From positions 620,001 to 684,000 of the forward strand of contig NZ_CP106735.1 in NCBI RefSeq assembly GCF_025639805.1: a stretch of 64,000 bases of DNA, written 5' to 3'. This DNA is from Reichenbachiella carrageenanivorans (GTDB lineage: Bacteria > Bacteroidota > Bacteroidia > Cytophagales > Cyclobacteriaceae). Position 1 is the first letter of the stretch, and every line of letters starts with the position of its first letter. Below the pieces are notes generated by a model. That model ran no database searches. It saw only the letters and a program-made list of their open reading frames with translations, and was not told the DNA's origin. Made by a program: the position numbers and the translations under genes. Shown piece by piece: positions 1 to 10,850 of this stretch.

Positions 1-902
1 ATCAATAAACCCCAAACCAAGACTTTTGAAGTTTTGAAATCCTTTATGCTTTTTGTCAATCGATAGATCAGATAACCATGTATCACTAGCAAGATCAATG
101 AATATGACCTATGCATATAAAAAATAATACCCAAATTTTCGACCCAACTAAAACGTAAATCTTCACCTAATGTAGTCGCCAAGGTATCTATAGCCTCTCT
201 CACCTGTGTACCCATCACAATCTGAGCAAAAAACAACAACATACACACCACCAGTAGTCTCCTTACCTTATATGGTTTGTATGATAATAAACCTTGTAGC
301 CTGTCCTTGGTCACTATCACTCTTACTTTGAGCAATAAGGCAATCAACCCAATAGCTAATATCATATGAAAGGTAATCATCCCTGGTAGCAAATTGGTAG
401 AAACGACCAAAGAGCCTATCCATCCTTGAAATATCACCAACAGCAAAGCAGCCACAGACAGGAAGAAAACCTTTTTGTTCGTATGTATATAGCTATAAGA
501 CAATACTGTACAAATAATGATTAAAAAACCGACCGCAACACCCACCAAACGGTTTATGTATTCAGTCCACGTGCGAGCGAAGTTGAAGCCATGAGCTTCC
601 TCTACATTTTTACCTTTCCTAATATCATGAGCAAGACCAGGGAATCCTAATACCTGAACCAAACTTGCCAATCTATCATTCTTTTGCATCCGCTTTTCAG
701 CGTAACGCGCTTTGTAATCCTCGGGCAACTCACTTTCCGTAGTAGGTGGGATATAAGATCCGAAGCATTTGGGCCAATCAGGACATCCCATGCCAGACCC
801 CGTACTACGAACAATGCCGCCTACTAAGATTAAAAAGTAAACGGCAATGATCGTAATGCTATTAAATTTTATAAATAAACCTTGTTTAGGTTCTTTAGTC
901 AT
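1..902 (-). CDS. ctaA: Heme A synthase, COX15/CtaA family (3' end outside window)
   Basis: Membrane enzyme that converts heme O to heme A for the cytochrome oxidase encoded just upstream. The frame is open from an ATG at 900-902 to the left edge, so about 300 residues are visible and the C-terminus is missing. The N-terminal membrane segment is followed by the family signature GGIVRSTGSGMGCPDWPKC and later by the EYINRLVGV segment, both typical of COX15-type synthases. It starts 10 bases after the ctaD stop and is read in the same direction, so it is probably cotranscribed with the oxidase genes. Identification is secure; the exact length is unknown. Confidence 0.88.
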   Translation of the reverse strand, partial: MTKEPKQGLFIKFNSITIIAVYFLILVGGIVRSTGSGMGCPDWPKCFGSYIPPTTESELPEDYKARYAEKRMQKNDRLASLVQVLGFPGLAHDIRKGKNVEEAHGFNFARTWTEYINRLVGVAVGFLIIICTVLSYSYIHTNKKVFFLSVAALLLVIFQGWIGSLVVSTNLLPGMITFHMILAIGLIALLLKVRVIVTKDRLQGLLSYKPYKVRRLLVVCMLLFFAQIVMGTQVREAIDTLATTLGEDLRFSWVENLGIIFYMHRSYSLILLVIHGYLIYRLTKSIKDFKTSKVLVWGLL

Positions 903-912
903 TTCTTTGGCC

Positions 913-2757
913 TCAATCTACTTGCTCGTTCTTAGCTTCTTCAGCCTCGTGAGGTAGGTTAGATTCAGGTGTCTGAGACAATGGCACAGTCTGAGGAATG
1001 AAATCACCCTCAGCTCCTGGCTTACTGTAATCATATGGCCATCTGTATACTGTTGGGATCTTGCCAGGCCAGTTGCCATGTCCAGGTTCTACTGGAGTTG
1101 TCCACTCTAGCGTGTTTGATTCCCAAGGGTTTTCAGATGCTTTTCTACCTCTCCACATAGAATAGAAGAAGTTGAAAATAAACAAGAACTGCGCGCCAAA
1201 GGTAAGGATAGCTGCTACAGTCACAAACATATTCAAATCGCCAAATGAGCTAAATGCATCAAAATTGGTAAATGAATAATATCTTCTAGGAAATCCTGCA
1301 ATACCGATGTAATGCATAGGAAAAAACACCATATATACACCCACAAAAGTCAGCCAGAAATGAATGTATCCTAATTTCTCATCCATCATTCTGCCAAACA
1401 TCTTAGGATACCAATGATAGATACCTGCTACCATTCCGAAAAATGCCGAACTACCCATTACCAAGTGAAAATGAGCCACTACGAAATAAGTATCGTGAAG
1501 GAAAATATCTAAAGCAGAGTTACCTAGAAAAATACCTGTCACACCACCCGAGATAAACAACGACACAAATCCCACAGAGAATAGCATAGCTGTAGTAAAT
1601 CGAATATTACCCTTCCACAGTGTAGTGATATAGTTAAAAGCTTTGATGGCAGAAGGTACTGCAATCACAAGCGTCAAAATCATAAATATAGATCCCAAAA
1701 ATGGGCTCATACCTGTCACAAACATATGGTGTGCCCATACTACGAACGACAATACCCCAATACCCATCAATGAACCAATCATCGCTTTGTAGCCAAAAAT
1801 TGGCTTACGTGAATTGGTAGAGATAATTTCTGATGTAATACCAAAAGCAGGCATGATAATAATGTATACCTCAGGGTGTCCCAAAAACCAGAAAAGGTGC
1901 TGAAATAGAATTGGGCTACCTCCTGTATTAGGCAATGCCTCTCCTCCAATGTATATGTCTGACAAATAAAAACTTGTCCCAAATGATCTATCAAATACCA
2001 ACAACAAAGCAGCGGCTACCAATACTGGAAATGACAACAAGCCTAGGATAGCTGTTATAAAGAATGCCCAGATAGTCAATGGCAGTCTAGTGAAAGACAT
2101 GCCCTGTGTTCTCAAGTTGATGATAGTGGTGATATAGTTAATACCACCTAACAAAGTAGAGGCAATAAAGAATACAATCGATACCAACCAAAGTGTCATA
2201 CCTAATCCAGAGCCTGCAATCGCCTGAGGCAATGCACTCAATGGAGGATAGATCGTCCATCCACCACCTGCAGGCCCAGTCTCTATAAATAGAGAAATAA
2301 ACATGATCACACTAGACAAGAAGAAGAACCAATAAGACAACATGTTCATAAAACCTGATGCCATATCTCGTGCTCCAATCTGTAATGGAATCAAGAAATT
2401 ACTAAATGTACCACTCAGCCCTGCTGTCAATACAAAGAATACCATAATGGTACCGTGCATAGTGACCAAAGCCAGATAAAATTCGGTATCTAACTGACCA
2501 GATTCTGTAATCCAGTTGCCAAGTAATGGTCTCATCCATTCCAAATCGATACCAGGAAAGCCTAGTTGCAATCTGAAAATGATAGAAAGTCCTCCACCTA
2601 TAATTGCCCATAAGATACCTGTGATTAGGAATTGCTTACCAATCACTTTGTGGTCTTGTGAGAAAATATAATTTGTTACAAAATTGCCATGATGCTCGTG
2701 ATCGTGATCATCGTGACCTGCAATATGTTCGTCTAATTGTACTTCAGTAATTGCCAT
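913..2757 (-). CDS. ctaD: Cytochrome c oxidase subunit I
   Basis: Catalytic subunit of an A-type heme-copper oxidase, which reduces O2 to water and pumps protons at the inner membrane. The 614-residue protein has about 12 membrane segments. Visible ligands are GHPEVYIIIMPAFG, with the CuB histidine near 294 and the cross-linked tyrosine near 298, then WAHHMF near 343 (two CuB histidines), and HDTYFVVAHFH near 430 (heme a3 and heme a ligands). The N-terminus carries an unusual histidine/aspartate-rich stretch at about residues 10-24. It lies 11 bases downstream of subunit II. Confidence 0.97.
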   Translation of the reverse strand: MAITEVQLDEHIAGHDDHDHEHHGNFVTNYIFSQDHKVIGKQFLITGILWAIIGGGLSIIFRLQLGFPGIDLEWMRPLLGNWITESGQLDTEFYLALVTMHGTIMVFFVLTAGLSGTFSNFLIPLQIGARDMASGFMNMLSYWFFFLSSVIMFISLFIETGPAGGGWTIYPPLSALPQAIAGSGLGMTLWLVSIVFFIASTLLGGINYITTIINLRTQGMSFTRLPLTIWAFFITAILGLLSFPVLVAAALLLVFDRSFGTSFYLSDIYIGGEALPNTGGSPILFQHLFWFLGHPEVYIIIMPAFGITSEIISTNSRKPIFGYKAMIGSLMGIGVLSFVVWAHHMFVTGMSPFLGSIFMILTLVIAVPSAIKAFNYITTLWKGNIRFTTAMLFSVGFVSLFISGGVTGIFLGNSALDIFLHDTYFVVAHFHLVMGSSAFFGMVAGIYHWYPKMFGRMMDEKLGYIHFWLTFVGVYMVFFPMHYIGIAGFPRRYYSFTNFDAFSSFGDLNMFVTVAAILTFGAQFLFIFNFFYSMWRGRKASENPWESNTLEWTTPVEPGHGNWPGKIPTVYRWPYDYSKPGAEGDFIPQTVPLSQTPESNLPHEAEEAKNEQVD

Positions 2758-2768
2758 GATTTCTTTTA

Positions 2769-3824
2769 TTATAATGAAGTATTCACTTCCTCACCACTTA
2801 CATTTTCTTCTGCAGCCATTTGTACTGGGCTACTTACGCCAATATTAGCTAAATAATCAGGGTTTTTAGACAACCATGATTTTTGCTCAGCCTTCCACTT
2901 TTTGTAATCTTCTTCGCTATCTACAATCACCACACCTCTCATAGAGAAGTGAGCCTTTCCACAGATCTTGTTACACACCAACTCGTACTGAAAATCAGGA
3001 TTACCAGTCTCGGCCCTCATTTCTTCAGTGGTCTTGTTTGGTACAAACCAAAACTGAGTAGGCAAACCAGGTACTGCATTCATTTGCAATCTAAAGTGAG
3101 GCATATACACACTGTGTATTACATCTCTAGCTCTGATTTTCAACAATACTGGCTGATTGACTGGGATATGCAATTCTCTAGGAATAAAATCATCCTTAGC
3201 ATTTGGATTTGAAAAATCAACGCCCAATCTGTTATCTTCATCGATTAGCTTATAATCGAATGGGCCAAGTTTTCCGTCAGGCCCTGGGTATCTAAATGCC
3301 CAAGCATACTGATAACCAAAAACTTCTATCACTTCTGCATTTTCAGGTGCTTGCTCTGTGATTTTAACCCAAGCTTTCCATCCAGAAAAAATCAACAAGG
3401 CCAACACAATGGCAGGAATGAATGTCCATATCAGCTCAAGTGTCGTATTGTGTGGGTAGAAATGTGCTTTTTGATCTTTTTTGTATCTATACCTCCATGC
3501 GAAATAGAACAAGGCTGCGTTTGTAAGAATAAAAACAGCAGTTGTGATCGCAGTAGTAATCCAAAATAAATTGAAGGTGATCTCACCGTGCTCTGAGGCT
3601 ACTGGTACTGTATATCGATCAAACTCTGTGTAAGAATAAACGAAGAACAATACAGTCCCAAGAACTAAGAAGACCATGAATAAAGCACCATTCACTTTAT
3701 TGCTGGTACCCATAGGGTCGCCCTCTTTTCCTCTCACGACTTGCACCAAGGTATGTGCTCTGAAGATAGTGACCAGAATGGCTACTATCAATACCACGGC
3801 TAACAAGATTACAATATTCATCAT
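2769..3824 (-). CDS. ctaC: Cytochrome c oxidase subunit II
   Basis: Carries the CuA centre that takes electrons from cytochrome c or directly from alternative complex III and passes them to subunit I. The 351-residue protein has three hydrophobic segments in its first 130 residues instead of the usual two, followed by a cupredoxin domain. The CuA motif CNKICGKAHFSM places the ligands at C284, C288, H292 and M295, with the upstream histidine in DVIHSVYMPHF. No C-terminal CxxCH is present, so this is not a caa3 fusion; the electron donor is likely ActE or ActA from the adjacent genes. Confidence 0.96.
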   Translation of the reverse strand: MMNIVILLAVVLIVAILVTIFRAHTLVQVVRGKEGDPMGTSNKVNGALFMVFLVLGTVLFFVYSYTEFDRYTVPVASEHGEITFNLFWITTAITTAVFILTNAALFYFAWRYRYKKDQKAHFYPHNTTLELIWTFIPAIVLALLIFSGWKAWVKITEQAPENAEVIEVFGYQYAWAFRYPGPDGKLGPFDYKLIDEDNRLGVDFSNPNAKDDFIPRELHIPVNQPVLLKIRARDVIHSVYMPHFRLQMNAVPGLPTQFWFVPNKTTEEMRAETGNPDFQYELVCNKICGKAHFSMRGVVIVDSEEDYKKWKAEQKSWLSKNPDYLANIGVSSPVQMAAEENVSGEEVNTSL

Positions 3825-3855
3825 GTCTTTAAATGTCTATTTTGTAATTAATTTC

Positions 3856-5115
3856 TTAAATATGATGATGCAGTGATTCTTCCATCATTGGGTGATTCTT
3901 AGCTACCAATGGGTGCTTAGCCAAAGAATGCAACACCGTATAAACGAATGCAGATGCATATACCATGATCAAACCTACTTCTAGCAATCCAAAACCGCCG
4001 TTTTCTTTTAGCGTACCTGGAGTGACCATCAAGTAGAAATCTATCCAGTGTCCAAACAGGATGATTGGAGGAACTACCTTCAAGAACCTTGTATGTCTTT
4101 TAGCCTCTCTTGGCAATAGCAATAAGAATGGCAAGAAGAAATTTAAGATCAAGTTTAAGAAGAAGTATGTCACATATTTGTCACTTCTCCATCTCTCCAC
4201 AAAGTAGATGGTTTCTTCAGGAATGTTAGCATAATAGATCAAGAGGAACTGAGAGAACCAGATGTATGTCCAGAAAATACTAAAGCCCCAGATGAATTTT
4301 CCAATGTCGTGTAAGTGGTTTGCGTTGACTATAGACAAGTAACCTTTGTCCTTTAGGAGAACCGCAATAAAAGCGATCAATGCCAAACCTGATACCCACC
4401 AGCTAGCAAATACATACCAACCAAACATGGTACTAAACCAGTGAGGATCGATAGACATTACCCAATCCCAAGCAGCAATACTTGAAGAGTATCCAAAAAA
4501 TACTAAAAAGATCGCAGATAAGGTGACATTCTTCTTCCAGTGACTCACACCACCATCAATATCTTCAGCAAGCATCTGCTTTCTGATTTGTGTAAACAAC
4601 AGATACCAAACAGCAAAGAAACCTACCATTCTAGCCATATAGAACCCAAAGTTTAAATAGCCTTTCTTATTATATAGAATCTCGTCGAATCTAGCATCTG
4701 CTTTGTCGTACAAGTATTCGTGTGTCCAGTGAAACAGGTCATGATTAGCAATCAAGAAAACCACAATCATCAATACCGCACCAATAGGCAACCAACTTGC
4801 CATAGCCATAGCAATTCTTTTGAATCCTACCGACCAGCCCGCTTGTGCTACATACTGAATCGCAATAAAGAAAATACCAATGGCTGATAGACCTGTGAAA
4901 AACAGGTTGTTGATCCAAAGGTTGGCATATAGACGCTGTGTCCAACGGAAACCGTGATGACCTGCATCTGCGGCAGCTTCTGCACCGTGGGCATCATGAT
5001 GTCCACCCATATTCATCATCACTACGCCGATAGCAGCCAACACCAAACCTACCACCAAAGTGATGAGAATGTTTCTTTTGGCTCCTGCTGAGAATATATA
5101 TTTTTCGTCGCTCAT
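3856..5115 (-). CDS. actF: Alternative complex III subunit ActF (NrfD-like, second quinol subunit)
   Basis: Integral membrane subunit of alternative complex III (quinol:cytochrome c/oxidase oxidoreductase), a PsrC/NrfD-like protein paralogous to ActC. The 419 residues contain about ten membrane helices after a short cytoplasmic start. Histidine clusters lie at about residues 37-55 and at the very C-terminus. Gene order actA-B-C-D-E-F followed by the oxidase genes matches the layout known from Rhodothermus and Flavobacterium. It is 18 bases downstream of actE. Confidence 0.9.
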   Translation of the reverse strand: MSDEKYIFSAGAKRNILITLVVGLVLAAIGVVMMNMGGHHDAHGAEAAADAGHHGFRWTQRLYANLWINNLFFTGLSAIGIFFIAIQYVAQAGWSVGFKRIAMAMASWLPIGAVLMIVVFLIANHDLFHWTHEYLYDKADARFDEILYNKKGYLNFGFYMARMVGFFAVWYLLFTQIRKQMLAEDIDGGVSHWKKNVTLSAIFLVFFGYSSSIAAWDWVMSIDPHWFSTMFGWYVFASWWVSGLALIAFIAVLLKDKGYLSIVNANHLHDIGKFIWGFSIFWTYIWFSQFLLIYYANIPEETIYFVERWRSDKYVTYFFLNLILNFFLPFLLLLPREAKRHTRFLKVVPPIILFGHWIDFYLMVTPGTLKENGGFGLLEVGLIMVYASAFVYTVLHSLAKHPLVAKNHPMMEESLHHHI

Positions 5116-5133
5116 AATAAGATCTCCTAAGAA

Positions 5134-5754
5134 TTATTGGTTTTGAAGGGTTTGAACAAATCGAACTATTTTCCAACGATCATTTACGCTTACTTGTGAA
5201 GCGTGTGATCCCATTCTTCCTTTACCCATGGTAATTACGTGGAAAATGTGGCCTTCTGGCTTGTCTTTTACCGCTCTAGAATTGTAAGGAGTAACTCCTT
5301 TAAATACTTTTCCTACCGTACCATCTCCCAAGCCTTGATCACCATGACAGTGCAAACAATATCTACCAAAAAGGACTTTACCTTCTGCTACTACTTCTGC
5401 GGTAGAGTCTAGCGGGTTTTTCAAGGTTCTAGCTGCCAACTCCAAAGAGTCTTTAGGAATTCTGTATGGCAAAGCCTCTCCTCTTCGTACAGTATTCGGT
5501 ACTGCTTCCCTCATATTCATTTCATGTGGGTTGTTAGGATTGGAAGTGTAGAATTCAGCCGCGCCGCCTTCCTGAGAAGTCAACCATCGACCAGCTTCTT
5601 TATCTTTAATTTGAGCAAGTCCTTCATAAGGTACTGAGTGATACATTTGTGGTGCATATTCTACACCCGTATCATTGCCTCTGGAAGCGCAAGACGCTAC
5701 AACAAATCCTGCTGCAACAATGACGATCCCGTTGATATATTTATTAAAATTCAT
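5134..5754 (-). CDS. actE: Alternative complex III subunit ActE, monoheme cytochrome c lipoprotein
   Basis: Periplasmic c-type cytochrome of alternative complex III. Residues 1-22 form a lipoprotein signal ending in VVASC, so the protein is anchored by C22. One heme site, CLHCH, lies at residues 133-137, and a GRMGSHASQVS segment near 180 supplies a likely methionine axial ligand. The length of 206 residues is usual for ActE. It sits between actD and actF. Confidence 0.92.
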   Translation of the reverse strand: MNFNKYINGIVIVAAGFVVASCASRGNDTGVEYAPQMYHSVPYEGLAQIKDKEAGRWLTSQEGGAAEFYTSNPNNPHEMNMREAVPNTVRRGEALPYRIPKDSLELAARTLKNPLDSTAEVVAEGKVLFGRYCLHCHGDQGLGDGTVGKVFKGVTPYNSRAVKDKPEGHIFHVITMGKGRMGSHASQVSVNDRWKIVRFVQTLQNQ

Positions 5755-5787
5755 TTTAATATTTTTTCCTAATTAGAATCCTAAGAT

Positions 5788-6318
5788 TTAGTCGAACTGC
5801 TTGTTATTCACTTCCTGAGCACCTGCATCTGCCAAAGCTTTTTTGATATCTGCTTCGCTCATATTATTCTTATCCAAATCCACAGCTACGATGTGTTTAT
5901 CGTCCGTGATGCGTAAGTCAAATATTCTTGGCTTTGCCCAAGGTTTCAAGTCACTCACTACGAAGAAAGTACCTACCATACCAAAGGCACCTAGAAGAAC
6001 GGTCAATTCAAAAGTTACAGGGATAAATGTGGGAAAAGGAAGGAAGTCCTTACCACCTACGATCATAGGCCAGTCAACAGTCATCATCCCAATTTGCATG
6101 GTCAATGCTAACGTAGTTCCTAATAATCCGAACAAGAATGCAGCGATAGACAATCTTGATCTCTTATAGCCAAGTACATCGTCGATGCCATGCACTGGAA
6201 ATGGAGAGAACACTTCATGAATCTTCACACCGCCTTGACGAACCTGAGCGATTGCTTTTAGCAATACATCCTCATCGTCGAATACGCCTAATACAAAGTT
6301 TTTATTACCGTCGCTCAT
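5788..6318 (-). CDS. actD: Alternative complex III subunit ActD (DUF3341)
   Basis: Small membrane subunit of alternative complex III. The 176 residues have a cytoplasmic N-terminal domain (about 1-55, opening NFVLGVFDDEDVLLKAI), two membrane helices at about 58-80 and 98-122, and a C-terminal soluble region. This architecture is the DUF3341 family, found only with ActABCEF. The start codon lies 1 base beyond the actC stop, which implies translational coupling. Confidence 0.93.
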   Translation of the reverse strand: MSDGNKNFVLGVFDDEDVLLKAIAQVRQGGVKIHEVFSPFPVHGIDDVLGYKRSRLSIAAFLFGLLGTTLALTMQIGMMTVDWPMIVGGKDFLPFPTFIPVTFELTVLLGAFGMVGTFFVVSDLKPWAKPRIFDLRITDDKHIVAVDLDKNNMSEADIKKALADAGAQEVNNKQFD

Positions 6319-6319
6319 C

Positions 6320-7681
6320 TTATTTCTTTTTTTCTCCGGTTGCCTTAATTATACTTTTAACCTCTGCCATGTTAATCACTGGGAAGAATTTCGCAAAAGC
6401 GAAGAAACAAGTGAAGAACAGGCCAAACGTAAAGATGTACACTCCTACATCTACCCATGTAGGATAGAACATTGCCCAGCTTGAAGGCAAGAAGTCTCTA
6501 TGCAGGGATGTCACAATGATTACAAATCGCTCAAACCACATTCCGATGTTCACAATGATCGAAATTACAAATGTAGCTGCGATACTTGTTCTAATTTTCT
6601 TGAACCAAAATAACTGTGGAGAGATTACGTTACAAGTCATCATCGATGCGTACGCCCACCAGTAAGGTCCTAAGGCCCTGTTAAAGAAAGCATATTGCTC
6701 ACCTTCTACACCTGAGTACCAAGCGATGAAAAGCTCAGTGATGTAAGCCACACCTACGATTGATCCTGTCACCATGATAATGATGTTCATCAGCGAGATG
6801 TGCTCGATAGTGATATAGTCTTCTAATTTGTAAACTCTTCTGGTCACAATCATCAGTGTCAATACCATGGCGAATCCTGAGAAGATCGCACCAGCCACAA
6901 AGTATGGTGGGAAGATCGTGGTATGCCACCCTGGGATAACCGAAGTAGCAAAGTCAAAGGATACAATAGTGTGTACTGAAAGTACCAGTGGAGTAGCCAA
7001 ACCAGCTAGCACCAAGGCTACAGTCTCGTATCGAGACCAAGTTTTAGCAGCACCGTCCCATCCAAGGGCAAGTGTACCGTATATTTTCTTACTCAATCCA
7101 GTGGCTCTATCTCTAATCGTAGCAAAATCAGGAACCAGGCCGATGTACCAGAAAACAAGAGATACTGAAAAGTATGTTGAGATCGCAAAAACGTCCCAAA
7201 GGAGAGGAGAATTAAAGTTTACCCAAAGTGAACCGTAAGTGTTAGGTAGTGGCAATGCCCAGATGGCTCCGATCCATGGTCGTCCCATGTGAAGAAGTGG
7301 AAACTGCAAAGCACAGATAACGGCGAAAATGGTCATCGCCTCAGCGGCACGGTTAATCGACATTCTCCATCGCTGTCTAAATAGCAACAAAATGGCCGAG
7401 ATCAAAGTACCAGCGTGACCGATACCTACCCACCATACAAAGTTTGTAATATCCCAAGCCCAACCTACGGTTTTGTTTAGACCCCAGCTTCCGATGCCTT
7501 CCCAAACAAGGGTAAAGACTGCGTATGCTCCATAGCCCAAGAGTGCCAATGACACAGCCATAGCCGCATACCATGACTTGGCAGGTGCTTGCTCTACTCT
7601 AATACAAATATCCTCAGTGACGTCGTGTACCGTTTTGCCTCCTGTGACGAGAGGTTTACGAACTACTGCTTCTGCGTGCAT
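6320..7681 (-). CDS. actC: Alternative complex III subunit ActC (NrfD/PsrC-like)
   Basis: Quinol-binding membrane subunit of alternative complex III, of the polysulfide reductase NrfD family. The 453 residues hold about ten membrane helices; [15 protein letters not shown] near residue 85 and the [11 protein letters not shown] segment near 230 are typical of this family and lie near the predicted quinol site. It follows actB by 19 bases and precedes actD by 1 base within the same operon. Confidence 0.95.
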   Translation of the reverse strand: MHAEAVVRKPLVTGGKTVHDVTEDICIRVEQAPAKSWYAAMAVSLALLGYGAYAVFTLVWEGIGSWGLNKTVGWAWDITNFVWWVGIGHAGTLISAILLLFRQRWRMSINRAAEAMTIFAVICALQFPLLHMGRPWIGAIWALPLPNTYGSLWVNFNSPLLWDVFAISTYFSVSLVFWYIGLVPDFATIRDRATGLSKKIYGTLALGWDGAAKTWSRYETVALVLAGLATPLVLSVHTIVSFDFATSVIPGWHTTIFPPYFVAGAIFSGFAMVLTLMIVTRRVYKLEDYITIEHISLMNIIIMVTGSIVGVAYITELFIAWYSGVEGEQYAFFNRALGPYWWAYASMMTCNVISPQLFWFKKIRTSIAATFVISIIVNIGMWFERFVIIVTSLHRDFLPSSWAMFYPTWVDVGVYIFTFGLFFTCFFAFAKFFPVINMAEVKSIIKATGEKKK

Positions 7682-7700
7682 ATTGATTTTAATTTATAAA

Positions 7701-10700
7701 TTAAGCGTTCGCTTCGTTTTCTTCCTTATTTCTAATCTTAGTGAAGTACCAGACATTAGGCTTCACCGATAGCTCTTCCAATACATGGTAAGCTCTTTCT
7801 TCTTTTACTTCTGGCCCGTTTTCACCATTCTCTAATTTCAACATTTTTGAAATTCTTGAGTTTGGATCTTTCAAATCACCAAATACGATGGCCTCTGATG
7901 GACAAGCCGAAGCACAAGCCGAAGTAATCTCACCATCTACGGGTCTTCTGCCTTCTTTCTTAGCTTCTAGTTTGCCATACTGGATTCTCTGAACACAGAA
8001 TGAACATTTTTCCATTACCCCTCTAGATCGAACAGTAACATCTGGGTTCAATACCATTTTACCCAAATCGTTGTTCATAGAAGTGTTTTCAGGGAACTGA
8101 TCGTTGTCGTGATATTTGAACCAGTTGAATCTTCTTACTTTATATGGACAGTTGTTTGCACAATATCTTGTACCAATACATCTGTTGTAAGCCATTTGGT
8201 TCAACCCTTCGGTAGAGTGGTTGGTCGCAGCGACAGGACATACTGTCTCACAAGGTGCGTTGTTACACTGCTGACACATCATAGGCTGGAAAGTAACTTC
8301 TGGATTTTCCGCTGAAGGAACTTCCATGTCTACCAAATCTTCTTTAGCATCACTGCTGTAGTATCTATCAATTCTCAACCAAGTCATTTCTCTTCGGTTG
8401 AGGACTTCTTCTTTACCTACTACAGGTACATTGTTTTCTGCCTGACAAGAAACCGTACACGATCCACAACCTGTACAAGAGTTCAGGTCTATCGTCATTC
8501 CCCAATGGTGATTTGGATACTCATGTCCTGACCATAGAGAAATGTTTCCAGGCTTAGATTTACCAGCGTAGGTAGTAATCATCGGGTGATGTCTACCTGC
8601 TCCAGCATCTTTTTGATATTTTGATAAAATAGATTCTTGGATCACATTTTCTCTACCCATATAAGTATGGTGAGTCTGTGTCTGAGCTATTTTGTATTCT
8701 TCTCCGCTGAGTGTGACAGATACGCCAGTAGTCACTGCCTTGCTCTGTGCACCAGATTTGTAGTCCATCAATGGATAAGCATTCACGCCCACACCATCAG
8801 CTACTTTACCAGCACTTGTCCTTCCGTATCCTACTGCCAATCCCACTGTTCCGTTGGCCTGACCTGGCTGTACCATTGCTGGCACTTTCACTGTTTGATT
8901 GCCCACAGTCAAGGTCACCAATTGAGTAGTCATATCTCCCAATTTCAAGCCAAGCTCTTGTGCCATCTTAGGCGAAATAGTCAGGTAGTTGTCCCAAACA
9001 GCCTTAGTGATCGGATCTGGCATTTCTTGCAACCAAGGGTTGTTGGCCTGAGAGCCATTGCCTATTGCTGCTTTTTCGTACATCACCAACTCTACACCTG
9101 AGGCAGTAGACTTGAGACTAGATGCTGCAGCAGATACATCTCCGTTGAATGTAAAAGTTTCTTCTGAAGCAGAGTTTTCTAAAAGACCTGCTTGTATTGT
9201 TTGATCCCAAAATGTTTGCTTGTCACCAGTAGCATTTGCTGTCCATCTGGCTTTCACAAAATCAAAATAAGACTCAGAGCTACCAGACCATACCAAGAAA
9301 GACTGACCAGCCTGACGGGTATTGAATAGGTTTGAAATGGTAGGCTGTGAGAAGCTAAATTTACCTGTCACTGGCTCAAAATCATTCCAAGACTCCAAGA
9401 AGTGATTGTCTGGTGCAATGGCACTGACTAAACTAGTCGTTTCGTCTTTTCTATCAGAAGTAGAAAGAGAGAATTTTGTTTTCTTCAATCCTGCTGCAAT
9501 CTGAGCGCCAAGAGCGTGATCATAAACAGGGTTGCTATTAAAAAACAAAACTCCATCAATATTACCTCCGTTGAGATCTTTGATGAAGTTAACCATGGCT
9601 TTGTCGTCACCTTTTCTAGTGTTGACCGCTGATGCTAAATCGATGGTAGTACCATAACAACCTAACAGGTCGTTGATCGCATTCACAAGCATTTGTACAT
9701 TCTCGTCGTTCGAGCCTGAAACTACCAATGACTTCGCCTTGCTTGCCCAAAGGTCGTTAGCTGCTTTAGTCAATACTGCCGTATCTCCAATTTTAGGAGC
9801 AGCTACTGTAGCAGCACCAGCTTTAGCTGCCAGCATGTTGTATAAGTTCGCTACATAAGCGCCTTGCTCAGACGGCTTAATTGCATTTCTATAATCTGCA
9901 TTTGAACCAGTCAAAGAAAGGTTAGACTCAAATGAGTACAACCTTGACATGGTTTTCTTTTTATCGTTCAATCTTCTGGTATCTGCAAACTGTTTGCTAT
10001 GAAGCGTATGGTTCAACCAGTTGCCTAAGAAGTCAGCATCGAATGACACAATCGTGTCTGCTTTGCTAAAGTCATAAGAAGGAATAGCTCTTTTTCCGAA
10101 AGACTTTTCATTGGCAGCCAAAGCACCGCTGAAAGAAATTTGGTCATATTGGATATGCTCAAGACCTGTATATTTTGCTTTTAAAGCATCGATGGTAGCC
10201 AATGTAGATGGACTAAATACCGAAGTACTAACCAATGCAACCTTATCAGCAGTAGCCAACTGTTTCGCTACTTCTTTGTCTAGTTCTTCCCAAGAGACAG
10301 CTTTACCAGCCAATTCAGGGCCTTGTAATCTTTGTTTGTCATACAGAGACAAAACAGAAGACTGTGCCTGAGAAGAAGTACCACCACCACTTACAGTAGA
10401 CAGCTTGTTGCCATCTATTTTGATCGGACGACCTTCTCTTGTTTTGACTACTACACTGCAATAGTCATTGCCGTTGACATAAGACGAAGCATAATAATTA
10501 GGAACACCTGGATCTACATCCACAGGTTTGTTCAAATAAGGAATAGCTTTTCTAACGGGCGTCTCACAAGCGGCCAAAGAGGCTGCTGCTACACCAAATC
10601 CCATCAATTTCAAGAAGTCCCTTCTGCTGGCGCCATTACCTTCGGATTCGCCACTGATAGGCAAATACTCAGGAAACTCTTTGTCAGCATGCTTTTCGAA

Positions 10701-10760
10701 TTCCGGGTTTTTGGTCAATTCCTCTAACCCTTTCCAATATTGCTTTTTGGTCTCTTTCAT
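7701..10760 (-). CDS. actB: Alternative complex III subunit ActB (molybdopterin-like and FeS fusion)
   Basis: Largest subunit of alternative complex III; it takes electrons from quinol and routes them through iron-sulfur clusters toward the hemes. The 1019-residue protein is a fusion. A twin-arginine type signal, SRRDFLKLMG, at about 45-54 ends in a lipobox SLAAC. A degenerate molybdopterin-oxidoreductase domain (about 90-740, without cofactor in characterised homologues) is followed by a ferredoxin-like domain with four cysteine clusters: CTGCGSCTVSC, CQQCNNAPCETVC, CIGTRYCANNC and CSFC...CASAC. Length and order match the family. Confidence 0.96.
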   Translation of the reverse strand: MKETKKQYWKGLEELTKNPEFEKHADKEFPEYLPISGESEGNGASRRDFLKLMGFGVAAASLAACETPVRKAIPYLNKPVDVDPGVPNYYASSYVNGNDYCSVVVKTREGRPIKIDGNKLSTVSGGGTSSQAQSSVLSLYDKQRLQGPELAGKAVSWEELDKEVAKQLATADKVALVSTSVFSPSTLATIDALKAKYTGLEHIQYDQISFSGALAANEKSFGKRAIPSYDFSKADTIVSFDADFLGNWLNHTLHSKQFADTRRLNDKKKTMSRLYSFESNLSLTGSNADYRNAIKPSEQGAYVANLYNMLAAKAGAATVAAPKIGDTAVLTKAANDLWASKAKSLVVSGSNDENVQMLVNAINDLLGCYGTTIDLASAVNTRKGDDKAMVNFIKDLNGGNIDGVLFFNSNPVYDHALGAQIAAGLKKTKFSLSTSDRKDETTSLVSAIAPDNHFLESWNDFEPVTGKFSFSQPTISNLFNTRQAGQSFLVWSGSSESYFDFVKARWTANATGDKQTFWDQTIQAGLLENSASEETFTFNGDVSAAASSLKSTASGVELVMYEKAAIGNGSQANNPWLQEMPDPITKAVWDNYLTISPKMAQELGLKLGDMTTQLVTLTVGNQTVKVPAMVQPGQANGTVGLAVGYGRTSAGKVADGVGVNAYPLMDYKSGAQSKAVTTGVSVTLSGEEYKIAQTQTHHTYMGRENVIQESILSKYQKDAGAGRHHPMITTYAGKSKPGNISLWSGHEYPNHHWGMTIDLNSCTGCGSCTVSCQAENNVPVVGKEEVLNRREMTWLRIDRYYSSDAKEDLVDMEVPSAENPEVTFQPMMCQQCNNAPCETVCPVAATNHSTEGLNQMAYNRCIGTRYCANNCPYKVRRFNWFKYHDNDQFPENTSMNNDLGKMVLNPDVTVRSRGVMEKCSFCVQRIQYGKLEAKKEGRRPVDGEITSACASACPSEAIVFGDLKDPNSRISKMLKLENGENGPEVKEERAYHVLEELSVKPNVWYFTKIRNKEENEANA

Positions 10761-10850
10761 CTGTTTATTCTAGACTTTCTTAGTCCCATGCCTACCGAAG
10801 TAGACAGGAAGCCGTTTGGCTTAATTTATTCCCAAATTTTTTAAAAACTA